Below, one piece after another: positions 20,957-30,265 of a stretch of DNA of 34,843 bases (positions within the stretch are counted from its first letter, which is position 1; the number at the start of each line of letters is the position of its first letter). Below the pieces are notes generated by a model. The model made no database searches, was not told the origin of the DNA, and worked only from the letters and a program-made list of their open reading frames with translations. The DNA comes from Enterobacter sichuanensis. GTDB lineage: Bacteria; Pseudomonadota; Gammaproteobacteria; Enterobacterales; Enterobacteriaceae. Location: the NCBI RefSeq assembly GCF_002939185.1, contig NZ_POVL01000049.1, positions 1-34,843 on the forward strand, in the 5' to 3' direction. The translations under genes and the position numbers were made by a program.

Positions 20957-20985
20957 ATGGTGTCCCCTGCAGGAATCGAACCTGC
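20957..20985 (+). repeat. argW 3'-end attachment site (att)
   Basis: This is the tRNA 3' end that matches 16479-16506. The argW locus is a known integration site of enterobacterial prophages (for example the E. coli CPS-53/KpLE1 element). Confidence 0.55.
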
Positions 20986-21032
20986 AACTAGCCCTTAGGA
21001 GGGGCTCGTTATATCCATTTAACTAAGGGGAC
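20958..21032 (-). tRNA. argW: tRNA-Arg, anticodon CCT
   Basis: Read on the minus strand, the gene starts GTCCCCTTAG and pairs with CAGGGGACA at the 3' end, with CCA encoded. The anticodon loop is CTCCTAA (anticodon CCT, reading AGG) and the T-arm contains GGTTCGATTCC. The total is 75 nt including CCA. It lies between yfdC and the integrase, as argW does in E. coli. It decodes a rare codon that is frequent in the AT-rich island genes. Confidence 0.97.
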
Positions 21033-21107
21033 GAGGCGGCACGAGTATAGCGTTATTTACACTTTGCGTTAAGCGCATCGCCGCCTGACTGCTCAAAGAG
21101 TCACCAT

Positions 21108-22037
21108 TCAGGTCGATTTTTTTGTCGGTTTATCATCATTTTCCCGCGCCTTACGCTCAGCTTTGCGTTTGTTAGACATGTCGTTACGGATTTGAGCATG
21201 GCTTAACAGTGCGAAAATAAACGTCCCGCCGCAGATATTTCCCGCCAGCGTCGGCAGGGCGAACGGCCAGAAAAAATCGCTCCAGTGCAGCGTACCGTTA
21301 AAGACCAGATAGAGGATCTCCACGGTACCGACCACAATGTGCGTGGTGTCGGCCAGCGCGATCAGCCAGGTCATCAGGATGATCACCACAATTTTTGCGC
21401 TACCGGCAGAAGGAAACATCCAGACCATCGTGGCGATAATCCAGCCGGAGATGATGGCGTTTGAGAACATTTCGACGGGCGTGTTTTTCATCACGTCCAT
21501 GCCGATTTTCACAAATGCGTCCCGGGTGGGTTCATCAAAAATGGGCATATATTCAAACGCCCAGGCCGCGATGCCGGTACCGATGATGTTGCCCAGCAGC
21601 ACCACGCTCCACAGACGCATTAACAGACCGAAATTGCCGAGGGTAGGGTTTTGCATCACCGGCAGAACGGCGGTGACAGTGTTTTCGGTAAACAGCTGCT
21701 GGCGAGCCATAATGACGATAATAAAACCAAAGGTATAGCCGAGGTTCTCCAGTAAAAAGCCTCCGGGCACACCTTCCAGCTGAACATGAAATATCCCTTT
21801 TGCGAGCAGGGACGCCCCCATTGACAGACCCGCAGCGATAGCCGACCAGAAGAGGGCCATAGCATCGCGCTCCATCTCTTTTTCGCCATCCTGGCGTATA
21901 TGTTCGTGGATGGCCATCGCGCGGGAAGGGAGGCGATCCTCATCAATTTCTATCTTCTCGCCGCGCGCTTTCTCCTCGCTTTCAATTTCAATCTCCTCAT
22001 TACTCTCGCCAATTTTTTCTTCACCCACTTCTTTCAT
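21108..22037 (-). CDS. yfdC: Formate/nitrite-transporter family protein YfdC
   Basis: This inner-membrane protein of the FNT family has 309 residues (310 in E. coli YfdC). The N-terminal 45 residues are a strongly acidic, Glu-rich cytoplasmic stretch. Six membrane helices follow (from about residue 62), with FNT-like segments SMGASLLAKG, LLGNIIGTG and LAGNICGGTFIF, then a Lys/Arg-rich tail. The transported substrate is not established; it is a distant member and not a proven formate channel. The start ATG has GGGAGC-like purines upstream. It is divergent from mlaA. Confidence 0.93.
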   Translation of the reverse strand: MKEVGEEKIGESNEEIEIESEEKARGEKIEIDEDRLPSRAMAIHEHIRQDGEKEMERDAMALFWSAIAAGLSMGASLLAKGIFHVQLEGVPGGFLLENLGYTFGFIIVIMARQQLFTENTVTAVLPVMQNPTLGNFGLLMRLWSVVLLGNIIGTGIAAWAFEYMPIFDEPTRDAFVKIGMDVMKNTPVEMFSNAIISGWIIATMVWMFPSAGSAKIVVIILMTWLIALADTTHIVVGTVEILYLVFNGTLHWSDFFWPFALPTLAGNICGGTFIFALLSHAQIRNDMSNKRKAERKARENDDKPTKKST

Positions 22038-22241
22038 ATCTGCTCCCGGAGGTTGATCTTTCTTTAAAGCGTAGCGGCTTTTATCCGGATGCCTGTGGGG
22101 ATGGTCTTAAATTGGTGGCAATGACAACAAAGGTGATACATCTCTTTCAAAGACATTATAAAATTGCCAGCGAAACGAATTCCAAAAGCCAGGCTATGCT
22201 GAGATCAGAGTCACGGTGGTTACTGCCCGTAATTGTGCTCA

Positions 22242-22269
22242 TAGACATCGGTAAACGTGCTGTTACAAT
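22242..22269 (+). promoter_or_regulatory. Putative mlaA promoter
   Basis: TAGACA (22242-22247) and TACAAT (22264-22269) are separated by 16 bp, each one base from consensus. They lie about 75 bp before the first codon of the mature reading frame. The rest of the 315-bp yfdC-mlaA gap shows no gene. Confidence 0.5.
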
Positions 22270-22352
22270 CGCTTGCACGTTTACAGACGGAGCGTCAACG
22301 GCTCCGTTACGGATGGCAATCAATGATAGCCATACTGAACAGGGAGATTTTT

Positions 22353-23105
22353 ATGAAACTTCGGCTGTCGGCGCTTGCGCTGGGCGCGACGATGCTTGTG
22401 GGCTGCGCCAGCTCCGGGGAGCAAACGGGACGCTCCGATCCTCTCGAAGGATTTAACCGCTCCATGTATAACTTCAACTACAACGTGCTGGACCCGTATG
22501 TGGTTCGTCCGGTGGCTGTAGCATGGCGCGATTATGTTCCACAACCTGCGCGTAATGGGTTAAGTAACTTTACCAGCAACCTCGAAGAACCTGCGGTCAT
22601 GGTGAACTACTTCCTGCAGGGTGACCCGTATCAGGGGATGGTCCACTTTACTCGCTTCTTCCTGAACTCCATATTGGGGATGGGTGGCTTTATCGATGTT
22701 GCCGGCATGGCTAACCCGAAACTGCAGCGTGAACAGCCGCACCGTTTCGGCAGCACGCTGGGACATTATGGCGTCGGGTATGGTCCCTACGTGCAATTAC
22801 CGTTCTACGGTAGCTTTACTCTCCGTGATGACGGCGGCGATATGGTGGATACGCTGTATCCGGTCCTGTCGTGGCTGACCTGGCCGCTGTCGGTGGGTAA
22901 ATGGACGGTGGAAGGGATTGAAACCCGCGCGCAACTGCTCGACTCCGACGGTCTGCTGCGTCAGTCTTCTGACCCGTACATTATGGTGCGTGAAGCGTAC
23001 TTCCAGAATCATGACTTTATTGCAAACGGCGGTAAGCTGAAACCGGAAGAGAATCCAAACGCGAAGGCGATCGAGAACGAACTAAAAGATATCGATTCGG
23101 AGTAA
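22353..23105 (+). CDS. mlaA: Outer-membrane lipoprotein MlaA (VacJ)
   Basis: MlaA is the outer-membrane component of the Mla pathway. With OmpC/OmpF it removes phospholipids from the outer leaflet and passes them to MlaC, keeping lipid asymmetry. The 250 residues (251 in E. coli) start MKLRLSALALGATMLVGC, with lipobox LVGC and lipidated Cys18. The family signature DPLEGFNRSMYNFN follows directly. Ser19 after Cys does not contradict outer-membrane sorting (Ala-Ser-Ser follow). The frame is open to an ATG at 22257, but AGGGAG at 22341-22346 and the signal peptide fix the start at 22353. Confidence 0.96.
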   Translation: MKLRLSALALGATMLVGCASSGEQTGRSDPLEGFNRSMYNFNYNVLDPYVVRPVAVAWRDYVPQPARNGLSNFTSNLEEPAVMVNYFLQGDPYQGMVHFTRFFLNSILGMGGFIDVAGMANPKLQREQPHRFGSTLGHYGVGYGPYVQLPFYGSFTLRDDGGDMVDTLYPVLSWLTWPLSVGKWTVEGIETRAQLLDSDGLLRQSSDPYIMVREAYFQNHDFIANGGKLKPEENPNAKAIENELKDIDSE

Positions 23106-23107
23106 AT

Positions 23108-23137
23108 AAAAAAGGTGAGCGATGCTCACCTTTTTCA
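23108..23137. terminator. Bidirectional terminator mlaA/fadL
   Basis: The stem AAAAAGGTGAGC/GCTCACCTTTTT around a 3-nt loop lies between two convergent genes. Confidence 0.9.
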
Positions 23138-23149
23138 ATTCCTGCGCGA

Positions 23150-24472
23150 TTAGAACGCGTAGTTGAAGTTCATACCATACAGCCAGGCTTTACCTTCGGA
23201 AGAGAACTCATACGGACCTTCTTTGAAGGAAACTTTTTGACCGTGCATATAAGAGATACCGGCGTCAATTGAGGCATCCTTATTGAAGGCATAGGTCGCA
23301 CCTGCGCTCAGCCAGAAACGGTCCTGATCCGGAATAGAGATGGAGCGCTTGTCGGCAGGAACCGGGCTGTCATCGAAGGCAATACCGGTACGGAACGTCC
23401 AGTTATCATCCATATAGTAGGTGGTCCCCAGCGCGATGCGGTAAGCGTCGCGGAAGCTTTCATCTTTATAGAAGAGCGTGTCGCCCTTGCTGTTGGTCGC
23501 CTTCAGCTCCTGGAACTGGCTCCAGCTGGTGTAGGTCAGGCTATAGTGGATCGCCCACTGCGGTGCCACGCGGTTATAACCGGACAGCTCCCACATTTCC
23601 GGCAGGTGCAGGCTCAGAGAACCACCCGTGGTACTGCCGTTGGTACCCAACGGCAGGCCGAAGTTGCCGAGGATCTGGTTATAGGCGGAAGGCAGGCTGC
23701 TCTTGTAATCGCCATCAAAGTCGATTTTTACTTCGGAACGGTAGGTAAAGCCGTAACGGTTGTTCTTATCGAGTTCGTACAGGATACCGGCGTTCCAGCC
23801 GAAGCCCCATTCGTCACCCTTCAGATAAGCAATCTGGGTGTCTGCCGGAATGCCCGCCACTTGCTGCGCCAGTGGTGGTGGCAGTGCGCCTGAACCCGCG
23901 ACGATTTTGCCCAGATCACCTGCATAGCGCTCGATTTTCGCTTTGGCGTACACCGCATCAAAGCCCACGCCGAAGCTCCAGTGGCTGTCCAGACGGTAAG
24001 CGCCACTCAGGTTCAGGTTCAGGGTTTCAAGGTCAGTTTTACCACCGTAGGCACCTGCTGCGTAGTTATCACCAAACTCGGTCGCTAAACCGTAGTTAGA
24101 GGTCACGGAGGCACCCCAGCCAAACTGGTCATTTATAGGCGCCACGAAATGCAGGTTTGGCACCCACGCCGTTGGCGCGATGTTATCTGAATTCAGGCTG
24201 GCACCGGTAGGTGAACGGCCCGTAATATCAACGCCCGGGTCGACGAAAATCGCCCCGGCAGAGAAGGTTGGACGATCAAACATCATGATCAATGCCGGGT
24301 TACGACTCGCGTTACCCGCATCATCAGCAATAGCACCTTCCCCTGAATACGCGCGGCCAAGGCCAGAGGAAGAAAATTCGTTTAACTGAAAGCCCGCTGA
24401 CCAGGCGGAAGTAGAGACGATTGCCACTGCGACTGCCAGCGCAGTTTTGTTGAACAGGGTTTTCTGGCTCAT
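23150..24472 (-). CDS. fadL: Long-chain fatty acid outer-membrane transporter FadL
   Basis: This 14-strand outer-membrane barrel imports long-chain fatty acids (and is a phage receptor in E. coli). The 440 residues (446 in E. coli) start [16 protein letters not shown]. The signal peptide ends SAWS before [20 protein letters not shown], the N-terminal plug with the NPA motif (ASRNPALI). The C-terminal FNYAF ends in Phe as expected for barrel assembly. Two ATGs compete: GAGG lies only 2 nt before the one at 24478 but 8 nt before 24472, so the latter is chosen. The extracellular loop near 195-215 differs from E. coli, as expected for a phage-exposed loop. FadR-like sites lie upstream. Confidence 0.95.
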   Translation of the reverse strand: MSQKTLFNKTALAVAVAIVSTSAWSAGFQLNEFSSSGLGRAYSGEGAIADDAGNASRNPALIMMFDRPTFSAGAIFVDPGVDITGRSPTGASLNSDNIAPTAWVPNLHFVAPINDQFGWGASVTSNYGLATEFGDNYAAGAYGGKTDLETLNLNLSGAYRLDSHWSFGVGFDAVYAKAKIERYAGDLGKIVAGSGALPPPLAQQVAGIPADTQIAYLKGDEWGFGWNAGILYELDKNNRYGFTYRSEVKIDFDGDYKSSLPSAYNQILGNFGLPLGTNGSTTGGSLSLHLPEMWELSGYNRVAPQWAIHYSLTYTSWSQFQELKATNSKGDTLFYKDESFRDAYRIALGTTYYMDDNWTFRTGIAFDDSPVPADKRSISIPDQDRFWLSAGATYAFNKDASIDAGISYMHGQKVSFKEGPYEFSSEGKAWLYGMNFNYAF

Positions 24473-24557
24473 GACCATAACCTCATTGAGTTATTTTTAT
24501 TCAATAATTGTTACATACCGTAACAGGAGCGCGAAGTGTAGGGTCTGAGGTATGACA

Positions 24558-24598
24558 GACAAATCAGACCAGTGGCGTGAGTATAGGTCCGACCAGCA
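24558..24598 (-). promoter_or_regulatory. Two FadR-like operators upstream of fadL
   Basis: Sites centred near 24566 (TCAGACCAGT core) and 24590 (GGTCCGACCAGC core) each match 11 of 16 fixed positions of the FadR consensus. E. coli fadL also has a pair of FadR sites in its promoter region. The remaining sequence up to yfcZ (24599-24844) shows no gene. Confidence 0.55.
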
Positions 24599-24844
24599 TG
24601 AATGTTGCAAGTTTGTTTATTAATATTTTCAAACATGTTTCACGAAACGAGATCTGGTTGGCAAAATTGTGACCATCACAACTCACCCAAAAGGGTGGTT
24701 TTTGTTTTAGATCATTTTTTAGTGTGATATTGGTCACTTATCCGCTTTTACGCCATTAACGGCTGGAGAGCGCCCGCGCCGGGGCGTAAAATATCAGCAT
24801 CGTGTTTATCTCGCGCGCTGCGCGAATACAGAGGAAATTGAGCT

Positions 24845-25129
24845 ATGAGTAAATGCAGTGCTGATGAAACCCCGGTTTGCTGCTGTATGGATGTTGGCAC
24901 CATCATGGACAACTCCGATTGCACCGCCTCTTACAGCCGTGTATTCACCAACCGTGCCGAAGCGGAAGAGACTCTGGCCGCGCTGAGCAAGCGTGCCCGT
25001 GACGTCGAATCCGATCCGTGCGAAATCAAGTCTACCTTCACTGAAGTAGACGGCGGCGTGAAGCTGGATATCGATTTTGTCTTCGCCTGCGAAGCCGAAA
25101 CGCTGATTTTCCAGCTGGGTCTGCGTTAA
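24845..25129 (+). CDS. yfcZ: DUF406 protein YfcZ
   Basis: This small cytoplasmic protein has 94 residues, the same length as E. coli YfcZ. It belongs to the YfcZ/YiiS family (DUF406), whose function is not known. It has several cysteines near the N-terminus (KCSADETPVCCCMDVG) and one in FACEAETLIFQLGLR. The CCC cluster could bind metal or form disulfides (inference). GAGGAA lies upstream of the ATG at 24845. It sits between fadL and fadIJ as in E. coli but has its own terminator, so it is not part of the fad operon. Confidence 0.92.
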   Translation: MSKCSADETPVCCCMDVGTIMDNSDCTASYSRVFTNRAEAEETLAALSKRARDVESDPCEIKSTFTEVDGGVKLDIDFVFACEAETLIFQLGLR

Positions 25130-25157
25130 TTTCTGCGGCCTGATGCCCTCACCCCGA

Positions 25158-25177
25158 CCCTCTCCCACGGGAGAGGG
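25158..25177. repeat. CCCTCTCCC-type hairpin repeat (REP-like)
   Basis: The perfect inverted repeat CCCTCTCCC/GGGAGAGGG is preceded by CCCTCACCCCGA. Similar units occur at 10028 and at the window end. It belongs to a dispersed intergenic repeat type common in enterobacterial genomes. Confidence 0.55.
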
Positions 25178-25187
25178 CGCAAACATT

Positions 25188-25220
25188 AAAAACGGTAACC
25201 TACGGGTTACCGTTTTGCTT
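25188..25220 (+). terminator. Terminator after yfcZ
   Basis: A 12-bp stem AAAACGGTAACC/GGTTACCGTTTT with a TACG loop is followed by GCTTTT. Confidence 0.88.
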
Positions 25221-25316
25221 TTACCTCAGGGCATTTTTCTTTTTCTTCTCTGTGTTTTAGCTCGCACTTTTTCGTTTCCCCGATTGGCTGAATGTAAAAA
25301 AATGGTTAAGACTATT

Positions 25317-25333
25317 ATCAGGTCAGACCACTT
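25317..25333 (+). promoter_or_regulatory. FadR operator at the fadIJ promoter
   Basis: ATCAGGTCAGACCACTT matches 13 of 16 fixed bases of the FadR consensus. It lies immediately after a TATTAT (-10-like, 25313-25318), 33 bp before the fadI start. That position fits repression by FadR as known in E. coli. Confidence 0.75.
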
Positions 25334-25366
25334 AACGTTTGCGAAAATTTTTTACAGGGGAGTGTT

Positions 25367-26677
25367 ATGAGTCAGGCATTACCGCTTATTACCCGTCAGG
25401 GCGACCGTATTGCCATCGTCAGTGGGTTGCGCACGCCATTTGCTCGTCAGGCTACGGCGTTTCACGGCATACCGGCTGTTGACCTGGGGAAAATGGTAGT
25501 GGGGGAGATGCTGGCTCGCAGCGAAATTCCGCCTGAGGTCATCGAACAACTGGTTTTCGGCCAGGTAGTGCAGATGCCGGAAGCCCCCAATATTGCACGA
25601 GAAATTGTTCTCGGGACCGGGATGAACGTTCATACCGATGCCTACAGCGTCAGCCGCGCCTGTGCAACCAGTTTCCAGGCCGTGGCTAACGTCGCAGAAA
25701 GCCTGATGGCGGGTACGATCCGCGCCGGGATTGCAGGTGGGGCGGACTCCTCTTCGGTACTGCCGATTGGGGTCAGCAAAAAGCTGGCGCGCATCCTGGT
25801 GGATGCCAACAAAGCCCGCACGACCGGGCAGAAACTGAAACTTTTCTCGCGTTTACGCCTGCGCGATCTCCTGCCTGTGCCACCTGCCGTCGCGGAATAT
25901 TCCACCGGCCTGCGCATGGGCGATACCGCCGAGCAGATGGCCAAAACGTACGGCATTACCCGCGAACAGCAGGATGCCCTGGCGCATCGTTCACATCAGC
26001 TTGCGGCAAAAGCCTGGTCGGAAGGGAAACTCACCGACGAGGTCATGACCGCCTATATTCCTCCTTTCCGTGAACCGCTCGCGGAGGATAACAATATTCG
26101 CGGCACCTCGACGCTGGCGGATTACGCAAAACTGCGCCCAGCATTTGACCGTAAACACGGTACGGTAACGGCGGCTAACAGTACGCCACTGACGGACGGG
26201 GCCGCAGCCGTGATCCTGATGACCGAATCCCGCGCGAAAGAGCTTGGGATCACGCCTCTGGGCTATTTACGCAGCTATGCTTTCACCGCCATTGATGTCT
26301 GGCAGGACATGCTGCTGGGCCCGGCATGGTCCACGCCGCTGGCGCTGGATCGCGCGGGGCTGACGCTGGCGGATTTAACCCTGATTGACATGCACGAAGC
26401 GTTTGCCGCGCAAACCCTGGCTAACGTACAGCTGCTGGCAAGCGAGCGTTTTGCGCGCGACGTGCTGGGCCGCGCGCACGCCACCGGTGAAGTGGACCAG
26501 AGTAAATTCAACGTGCTGGGGGGCTCTATTGCCTACGGTCATCCGTTTGCGGCGACCGGGGCGAGGATGATCACCCAAACACTCCATGAGTTACGCCGTC
26601 GTGGCGGCGGTTTTGGTCTCGTCACCGCCTGTGCGGCGGGCGGGCTGGGTGCAGCAATGGTTCTGGAGGCTGAATAA
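25367..26677 (+). CDS. fadI: 3-ketoacyl-CoA thiolase FadI
   Basis: This beta subunit of the FadIJ complex performs the thiolytic step of beta-oxidation, releasing acetyl-CoA. It is used especially under anaerobic conditions in E. coli. At 436 residues it has the E. coli length. The thiolase active sites are present: nucleophile Cys99 (SRACATSFQ), His near 391 ([12 protein letters not shown]) and Cys near 421 ([13 protein letters not shown]). The ATG at 25367 follows AGGGGAG. The stop overlaps the fadJ start by one base (TAATG), indicating coupled translation. Confidence 0.97.
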   Translation: MSQALPLITRQGDRIAIVSGLRTPFARQATAFHGIPAVDLGKMVVGEMLARSEIPPEVIEQLVFGQVVQMPEAPNIAREIVLGTGMNVHTDAYSVSRACATSFQAVANVAESLMAGTIRAGIAGGADSSSVLPIGVSKKLARILVDANKARTTGQKLKLFSRLRLRDLLPVPPAVAEYSTGLRMGDTAEQMAKTYGITREQQDALAHRSHQLAAKAWSEGKLTDEVMTAYIPPFREPLAEDNNIRGTSTLADYAKLRPAFDRKHGTVTAANSTPLTDGAAAVILMTESRAKELGITPLGYLRSYAFTAIDVWQDMLLGPAWSTPLALDRAGLTLADLTLIDMHEAFAAQTLANVQLLASERFARDVLGRAHATGEVDQSKFNVLGGSIAYGHPFAATGARMITQTLHELRRRGGGFGLVTACAAGGLGAAMVLEAE

Positions 26678-28824
26678 TGGAAATGACATCTGCATTTAAC
26701 CTGACGGTTCGCCTCGATAACGTCGCTGTGATAACCATTGATGTCCCTGATGAAAAGATGAATACCCTGAAGGCCGAGTTTGGCACTCAGGTGCGCGCGA
26801 TGCTAAAGCAGATCCGCGAAAACAAGGCCATTCGCGGTCTGGTATTTATCTCTGCCAAGCCGGACAACTTTATTGCCGGGGCCGACATTAACATGATCGC
26901 CCGGGCGCAAAGCGCGCTGGATGCTGAAGAGCTGGCGCGTCAGGGCCAGCAGGTGATGGCGGAGATCAACAGCCTGCCAATCCCGGTTATTGCTGCGATC
27001 CACGGGGCGTGTCTGGGCGGTGGGCTGGAGCTGGCGCTGGCCTGCCATAGCCGCATCTGTACCGACGATGCGAAAACTGTTTTAGGCCTTCCTGAAGTGC
27101 AGCTTGGCCTGCTGCCTGGCTCTGGCGGAACGCAGCGTCTGCCGCGCCTGGTGGGCGTCAGCACGGCGCTGGAGATGATCTTAACCGGTAAGCAGTTACG
27201 TGCTCGCCAGGCGCTAAAAGCCGGTCTGGTGGATGACGTCGTGCCGCACGCCATTTTGCTGGAGGCCGCCGTTGAGCTTGCGCTGAAAGGGCGTCAGGCA
27301 AAACGTCCTCTGCCGGTACGCGAGCGCGTGCTCGCCGGGCCACTGGGGAGAACGCTGCTGTTCAGGATGGTGGGCAAAAAGACCGAACAGAAAACCAAAG
27401 GTAACTATCCGGCGGCAAAGCGGATCCTGGAGGTTATTGAAACCGGGCTGTCCCAGGGAACCAGTAGCGGCTATGCCGCTGAGGCCAAAGCCTTTGGCGA
27501 ACTGGCGATGACGCCACAGTCACAGGCATTGCGCAGCATCTTCTTCGCCAGCACCGATGTGAAAAAAGATCCCGGCAGCGAGGCGCAACCCGCGCCGCTG
27601 CACGCCATTGGCGTGCTGGGCGGCGGCCTTATGGGCGGCGGTATCTCTTTTGTTACCGCAAGCAAAGGCAAATTGCCTGTAAGGATCAAAGACATCTCTG
27701 CGAAAGGGATCAACCACGCGCTGCAGTACAGCTGGCAGAACCTTGATCAAAAGGTAAAACGTCGCCATATCAGAGCCAGCGAGCGTGATAAAATACTGGC
27801 GTTGATCTCCGGCACGACGGATTACCGCGGTTTTGCCCACCGCGATGTCGTGATTGAAGCCGTGTTTGAAGACCTGGCGCTTAAGCAGCAAATGGTCGCT
27901 GACGTTGAGCAACATTGCGCGCCGCATACCATTTTTGCCTCAAACACGTCGTCTTTACCGATTGGCGATATTGCGGCAAAGGCCGGGCGTCCGGAGCAGT
28001 TGATAGGCCTGCACTTTTTCAGCCCGGTAGAAAAAATGCCGCTGGTAGAGGTGATCCCGCATGCCGCAACCAGCCCGCAAACCATCGCCACCGTCGTGAA
28101 ACTGGCCAAAATGCAGGGTAAGACGCCGATCGTCGTCGCAGACAAAGCCGGTTTTTACGTCAACCGCATTCTGGCACCCTATATTAATGAAGCGATGCGG
28201 CTGCTGACGGAAGGCGAGAAAATCGAGCATGTCGACGAGGCGCTGGTGAAGTTTGGTTTCCCCGTTGGCCCAATCCAACTTTTGGATGAGGTGGGAATAG
28301 ACACCGGCACTAAAATTATACCTGTGCTGGAAGCGGCCTATGGAGATCGTTTTAGCCCACCTGCAAACATTGTTTCTGCAATTTTGAAGGACGATCGCAA
28401 AGGCAGAAAAAATGAACGCGGTTTCTATCTTTACGGTGCGAAAGGGCGTAAAAGCAGAAAACAGGTCGACCCTTCGGTTTATGGGCTTATTTCGACCACC
28501 GGTCAGGGAAAATTGTCCGCCGTTCAGTGTGCTGAACGTTGCGTGATGATGATGCTCAATGAAGCGGCGCGCTGCTTCGGTGAGCAGGTGATCAAGAGCG
28601 CGCGCGATGGCGACATCGGCGCGGTATTTGGCATAGGTTTCCCGCCGTTCCTTGGCGGCCCGTTCCGTTACATGGATACGCTCGGCGCGGGTGAAGTGGT
28701 TGCAATCCTGCAACGTCTGGCTTCGCAATATGGCCCCCGGTTTACACCGTGTGACGAATTATTGCAGATGGCGGAGCGGGGCCAGACATTTTGGTCCGCA
28801 AGGGAAACTGACCTCGTAAACTGA
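26677..28824 (+). CDS. fadJ: Fatty-acid oxidation complex alpha subunit FadJ
   Basis: This multifunctional protein has 715 residues (714 in E. coli). The N-terminal part (to about 190) is an enoyl-CoA hydratase/isomerase with the oxyanion loop [12 protein letters not shown] and catalytic Glu118 and Glu140 ([20 protein letters not shown]). The C-terminal part is L-3-hydroxyacyl-CoA dehydrogenase. Its NAD site is [12 protein letters not shown] (about 312-323), its catalytic His is in [15 protein letters not shown], and two C-terminal helical domains end with [21 protein letters not shown]. It acts with FadI in the cytoplasm. A short inverted repeat TGACCTC/GAGGTCA straddles the stop codon but lacks a T-run. 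Confidence 0.97.
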   Translation: MEMTSAFNLTVRLDNVAVITIDVPDEKMNTLKAEFGTQVRAMLKQIRENKAIRGLVFISAKPDNFIAGADINMIARAQSALDAEELARQGQQVMAEINSLPIPVIAAIHGACLGGGLELALACHSRICTDDAKTVLGLPEVQLGLLPGSGGTQRLPRLVGVSTALEMILTGKQLRARQALKAGLVDDVVPHAILLEAAVELALKGRQAKRPLPVRERVLAGPLGRTLLFRMVGKKTEQKTKGNYPAAKRILEVIETGLSQGTSSGYAAEAKAFGELAMTPQSQALRSIFFASTDVKKDPGSEAQPAPLHAIGVLGGGLMGGGISFVTASKGKLPVRIKDISAKGINHALQYSWQNLDQKVKRRHIRASERDKILALISGTTDYRGFAHRDVVIEAVFEDLALKQQMVADVEQHCAPHTIFASNTSSLPIGDIAAKAGRPEQLIGLHFFSPVEKMPLVEVIPHAATSPQTIATVVKLAKMQGKTPIVVADKAGFYVNRILAPYINEAMRLLTEGEKIEHVDEALVKFGFPVGPIQLLDEVGIDTGTKIIPVLEAAYGDRFSPPANIVSAILKDDRKGRKNERGFYLYGAKGRKSRKQVDPSVYGLISTTGQGKLSAVQCAERCVMMMLNEAARCFGEQVIKSARDGDIGAVFGIGFPPFLGGPFRYMDTLGAGEVVAILQRLASQYGPRFTPCDELLQMAERGQTFWSARETDLVN

Positions 28825-28885
28825 GGTCAAAGAAGGGTAAATCCTGAAGTGAATGAACCTGTTCTGGCGATTTTGTAAACAGAGA

Positions 28886-28915
28886 TTGACTATACTTACG
28901 CCATTGAGGTAAAAA
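28886..28915 (+). promoter_or_regulatory. Putative sixA promoter
   Basis: TTGACT (28886-28891) and TAAAAA (28910-28915) are separated by 18 bp in the 209-bp gap between fadJ and sixA. The -10 is weak. Confidence 0.35.
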
Positions 28916-29033
28916 ACAGCGTTTCATTCACCGAATGGATCAGGCACAATGCCCGGCCATCGGGTTTTCTACCTCTCAGCATTTATCGCGGGTAGTTAAC
29001 GCCGGTGATTCTGGTTAACAAAAGCGGTGCAAT

Positions 29034-29519
29034 ATGCAAGTTTTTATCATGCGTCACGGCGACGCGGCACTCGATGCCGCCAGTGACTCAGTACGTCCTT
29101 TGACCGTCTGTGGCTGCGACGAATCTCGTCTGATGGCGACCTGGCTTAAAGGTCAAAAAGTGGACATCGAACGCGTTCTGGTGAGTCCGTTCCTGCGTGC
29201 AGAACAGACGCTGGAAGTGGTAGGGGAGTGTATGAACCTGCCAGCCAGTGTGGATGTTCTTCCTGAACTCACCCCATGTGGCGATGTCGGCCTTGTCAGC
29301 GCTTATCTTCAGGCGCTGTGCAATGAGGGTGTCGCCTCCGCGCTGGTCATTTCCCACCTGCCACTGGTTGGCTATCTGGTATCTGAACTGTGCCCGGGCG
29401 AAACCCCGCCGATGTTCACGACATCTGCCATTGCCAATGTTTCTCTCGACGAAACGGGTAAAGGTGTCTTCAACTGGCAAATGAGTCCGTGCAACCTGAA
29501 GATGGCAAAAGCCATCTGA
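29034..29519 (+). CDS. sixA: Phosphohistidine phosphatase SixA
   Basis: This small cytoplasmic histidine-phosphatase-superfamily enzyme has 161 residues, equal to E. coli. The catalytic RHG motif is FIMRHGDAA with nucleophile His8. A second His lies in VISHLPLVGYL. SixA removes phosphate from phosphohistidine proteins; in E. coli the established targets are ArcB and the NPr of the nitrogen PTS. The gene stands alone, after fadJ and convergent with smrB. The ribosome-binding site is weak. Confidence 0.95.
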   Translation: MQVFIMRHGDAALDAASDSVRPLTVCGCDESRLMATWLKGQKVDIERVLVSPFLRAEQTLEVVGECMNLPASVDVLPELTPCGDVGLVSAYLQALCNEGVASALVISHLPLVGYLVSELCPGETPPMFTTSAIANVSLDETGKGVFNWQMSPCNLKMAKAI

Positions 29520-29568
29520 CGTGACGTGCGATAGCGCGGGGGCGCAAACTCTGCCTCCCGCCGTCCTG

Positions 29569-30120
29569 TCAGGGTAATTCTGGCGGTTGCCACTCTTCCA
29601 CTTCAATCAACACCAGTAATGCGGCATCACCGCCGTACTCTTTGGGTGCCTGATGAAATGCCATCACGTGTGGATGCTGAGCCAGCCACAGCGGTGTCTG
29701 TTGCTTCAGAATATGTTTACCGTGGCCATGCATCACGCAGGCGCAAAACACATGTTCGCGGCGACAGGCTGCGATCAGTGCGCCCAACTCCTGTTTGGCC
29801 TGCATCTGCGTTAATCCGTGCAGATCGAGAAACAGCTCAGGCGAATAATCCCCACGGCGTAATTTTTTCAGCTCAAAATGGCTGACGTCTTCACGTACAT
29901 ACTTCACAGCCCCTTGCGTGTTGAGCAGTGGCTGAAATTCATCTGAAAAATAGTGGCTGTTATCGGCCTGCTCCTGCAACAGTCTTTTGACCGGCACTTC
30001 GGAAATTTTCTTGCGCATCGGACGGTGGACGAGGGTGTCCTGCTTGATTTGGCGCGTGCCTGTCATCAGCTGGCGGAAGAGCGCCTGATCCTCCTCGCTG
30101 AGCGATGTTTTCTTTTTCAT
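29569..30120 (-). CDS. smrB: Ribosome rescue endonuclease SmrB (YfcN)
   Basis: This Smr-domain endonuclease recognises collided ribosomes and cuts the mRNA between them, starting rescue. It has 183 residues, the E. coli length. The N-terminal helix and basic linker (about 1-50) that contact the ribosome are followed by the Smr domain. The Smr domain carries DLHGLT (99-104) and HGHGKHILK (131-139), the catalytic motifs. It is divergent from prmB across 145 bp, as in E. coli. Confidence 0.95.
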   Translation of the reverse strand: MKKKTSLSEEDQALFRQLMTGTRQIKQDTLVHRPMRKKISEVPVKRLLQEQADNSHYFSDEFQPLLNTQGAVKYVREDVSHFELKKLRRGDYSPELFLDLHGLTQMQAKQELGALIAACRREHVFCACVMHGHGKHILKQQTPLWLAQHPHVMAFHQAPKEYGGDAALLVLIEVEEWQPPELP

Positions 30121-30265
30121 TCGTCATTCTCATCTCGTATTTCCAATAGTGTACCCGACTAAACGCATTTTTTAACCTCAAGCGCGACGCGTCATTGCTG
30201 ATTTATCGCCGTCTTCATGGCAAACTAGCCGCCGAAAATTATGCGAGCATGCCCTGGAGGAAAGA

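Noticed and set aside
27955..28728. 257-codon minus-strand frame opposite fadJ
   Set aside because: It lies fully inside fadJ, whose domains are intact; no independent support.
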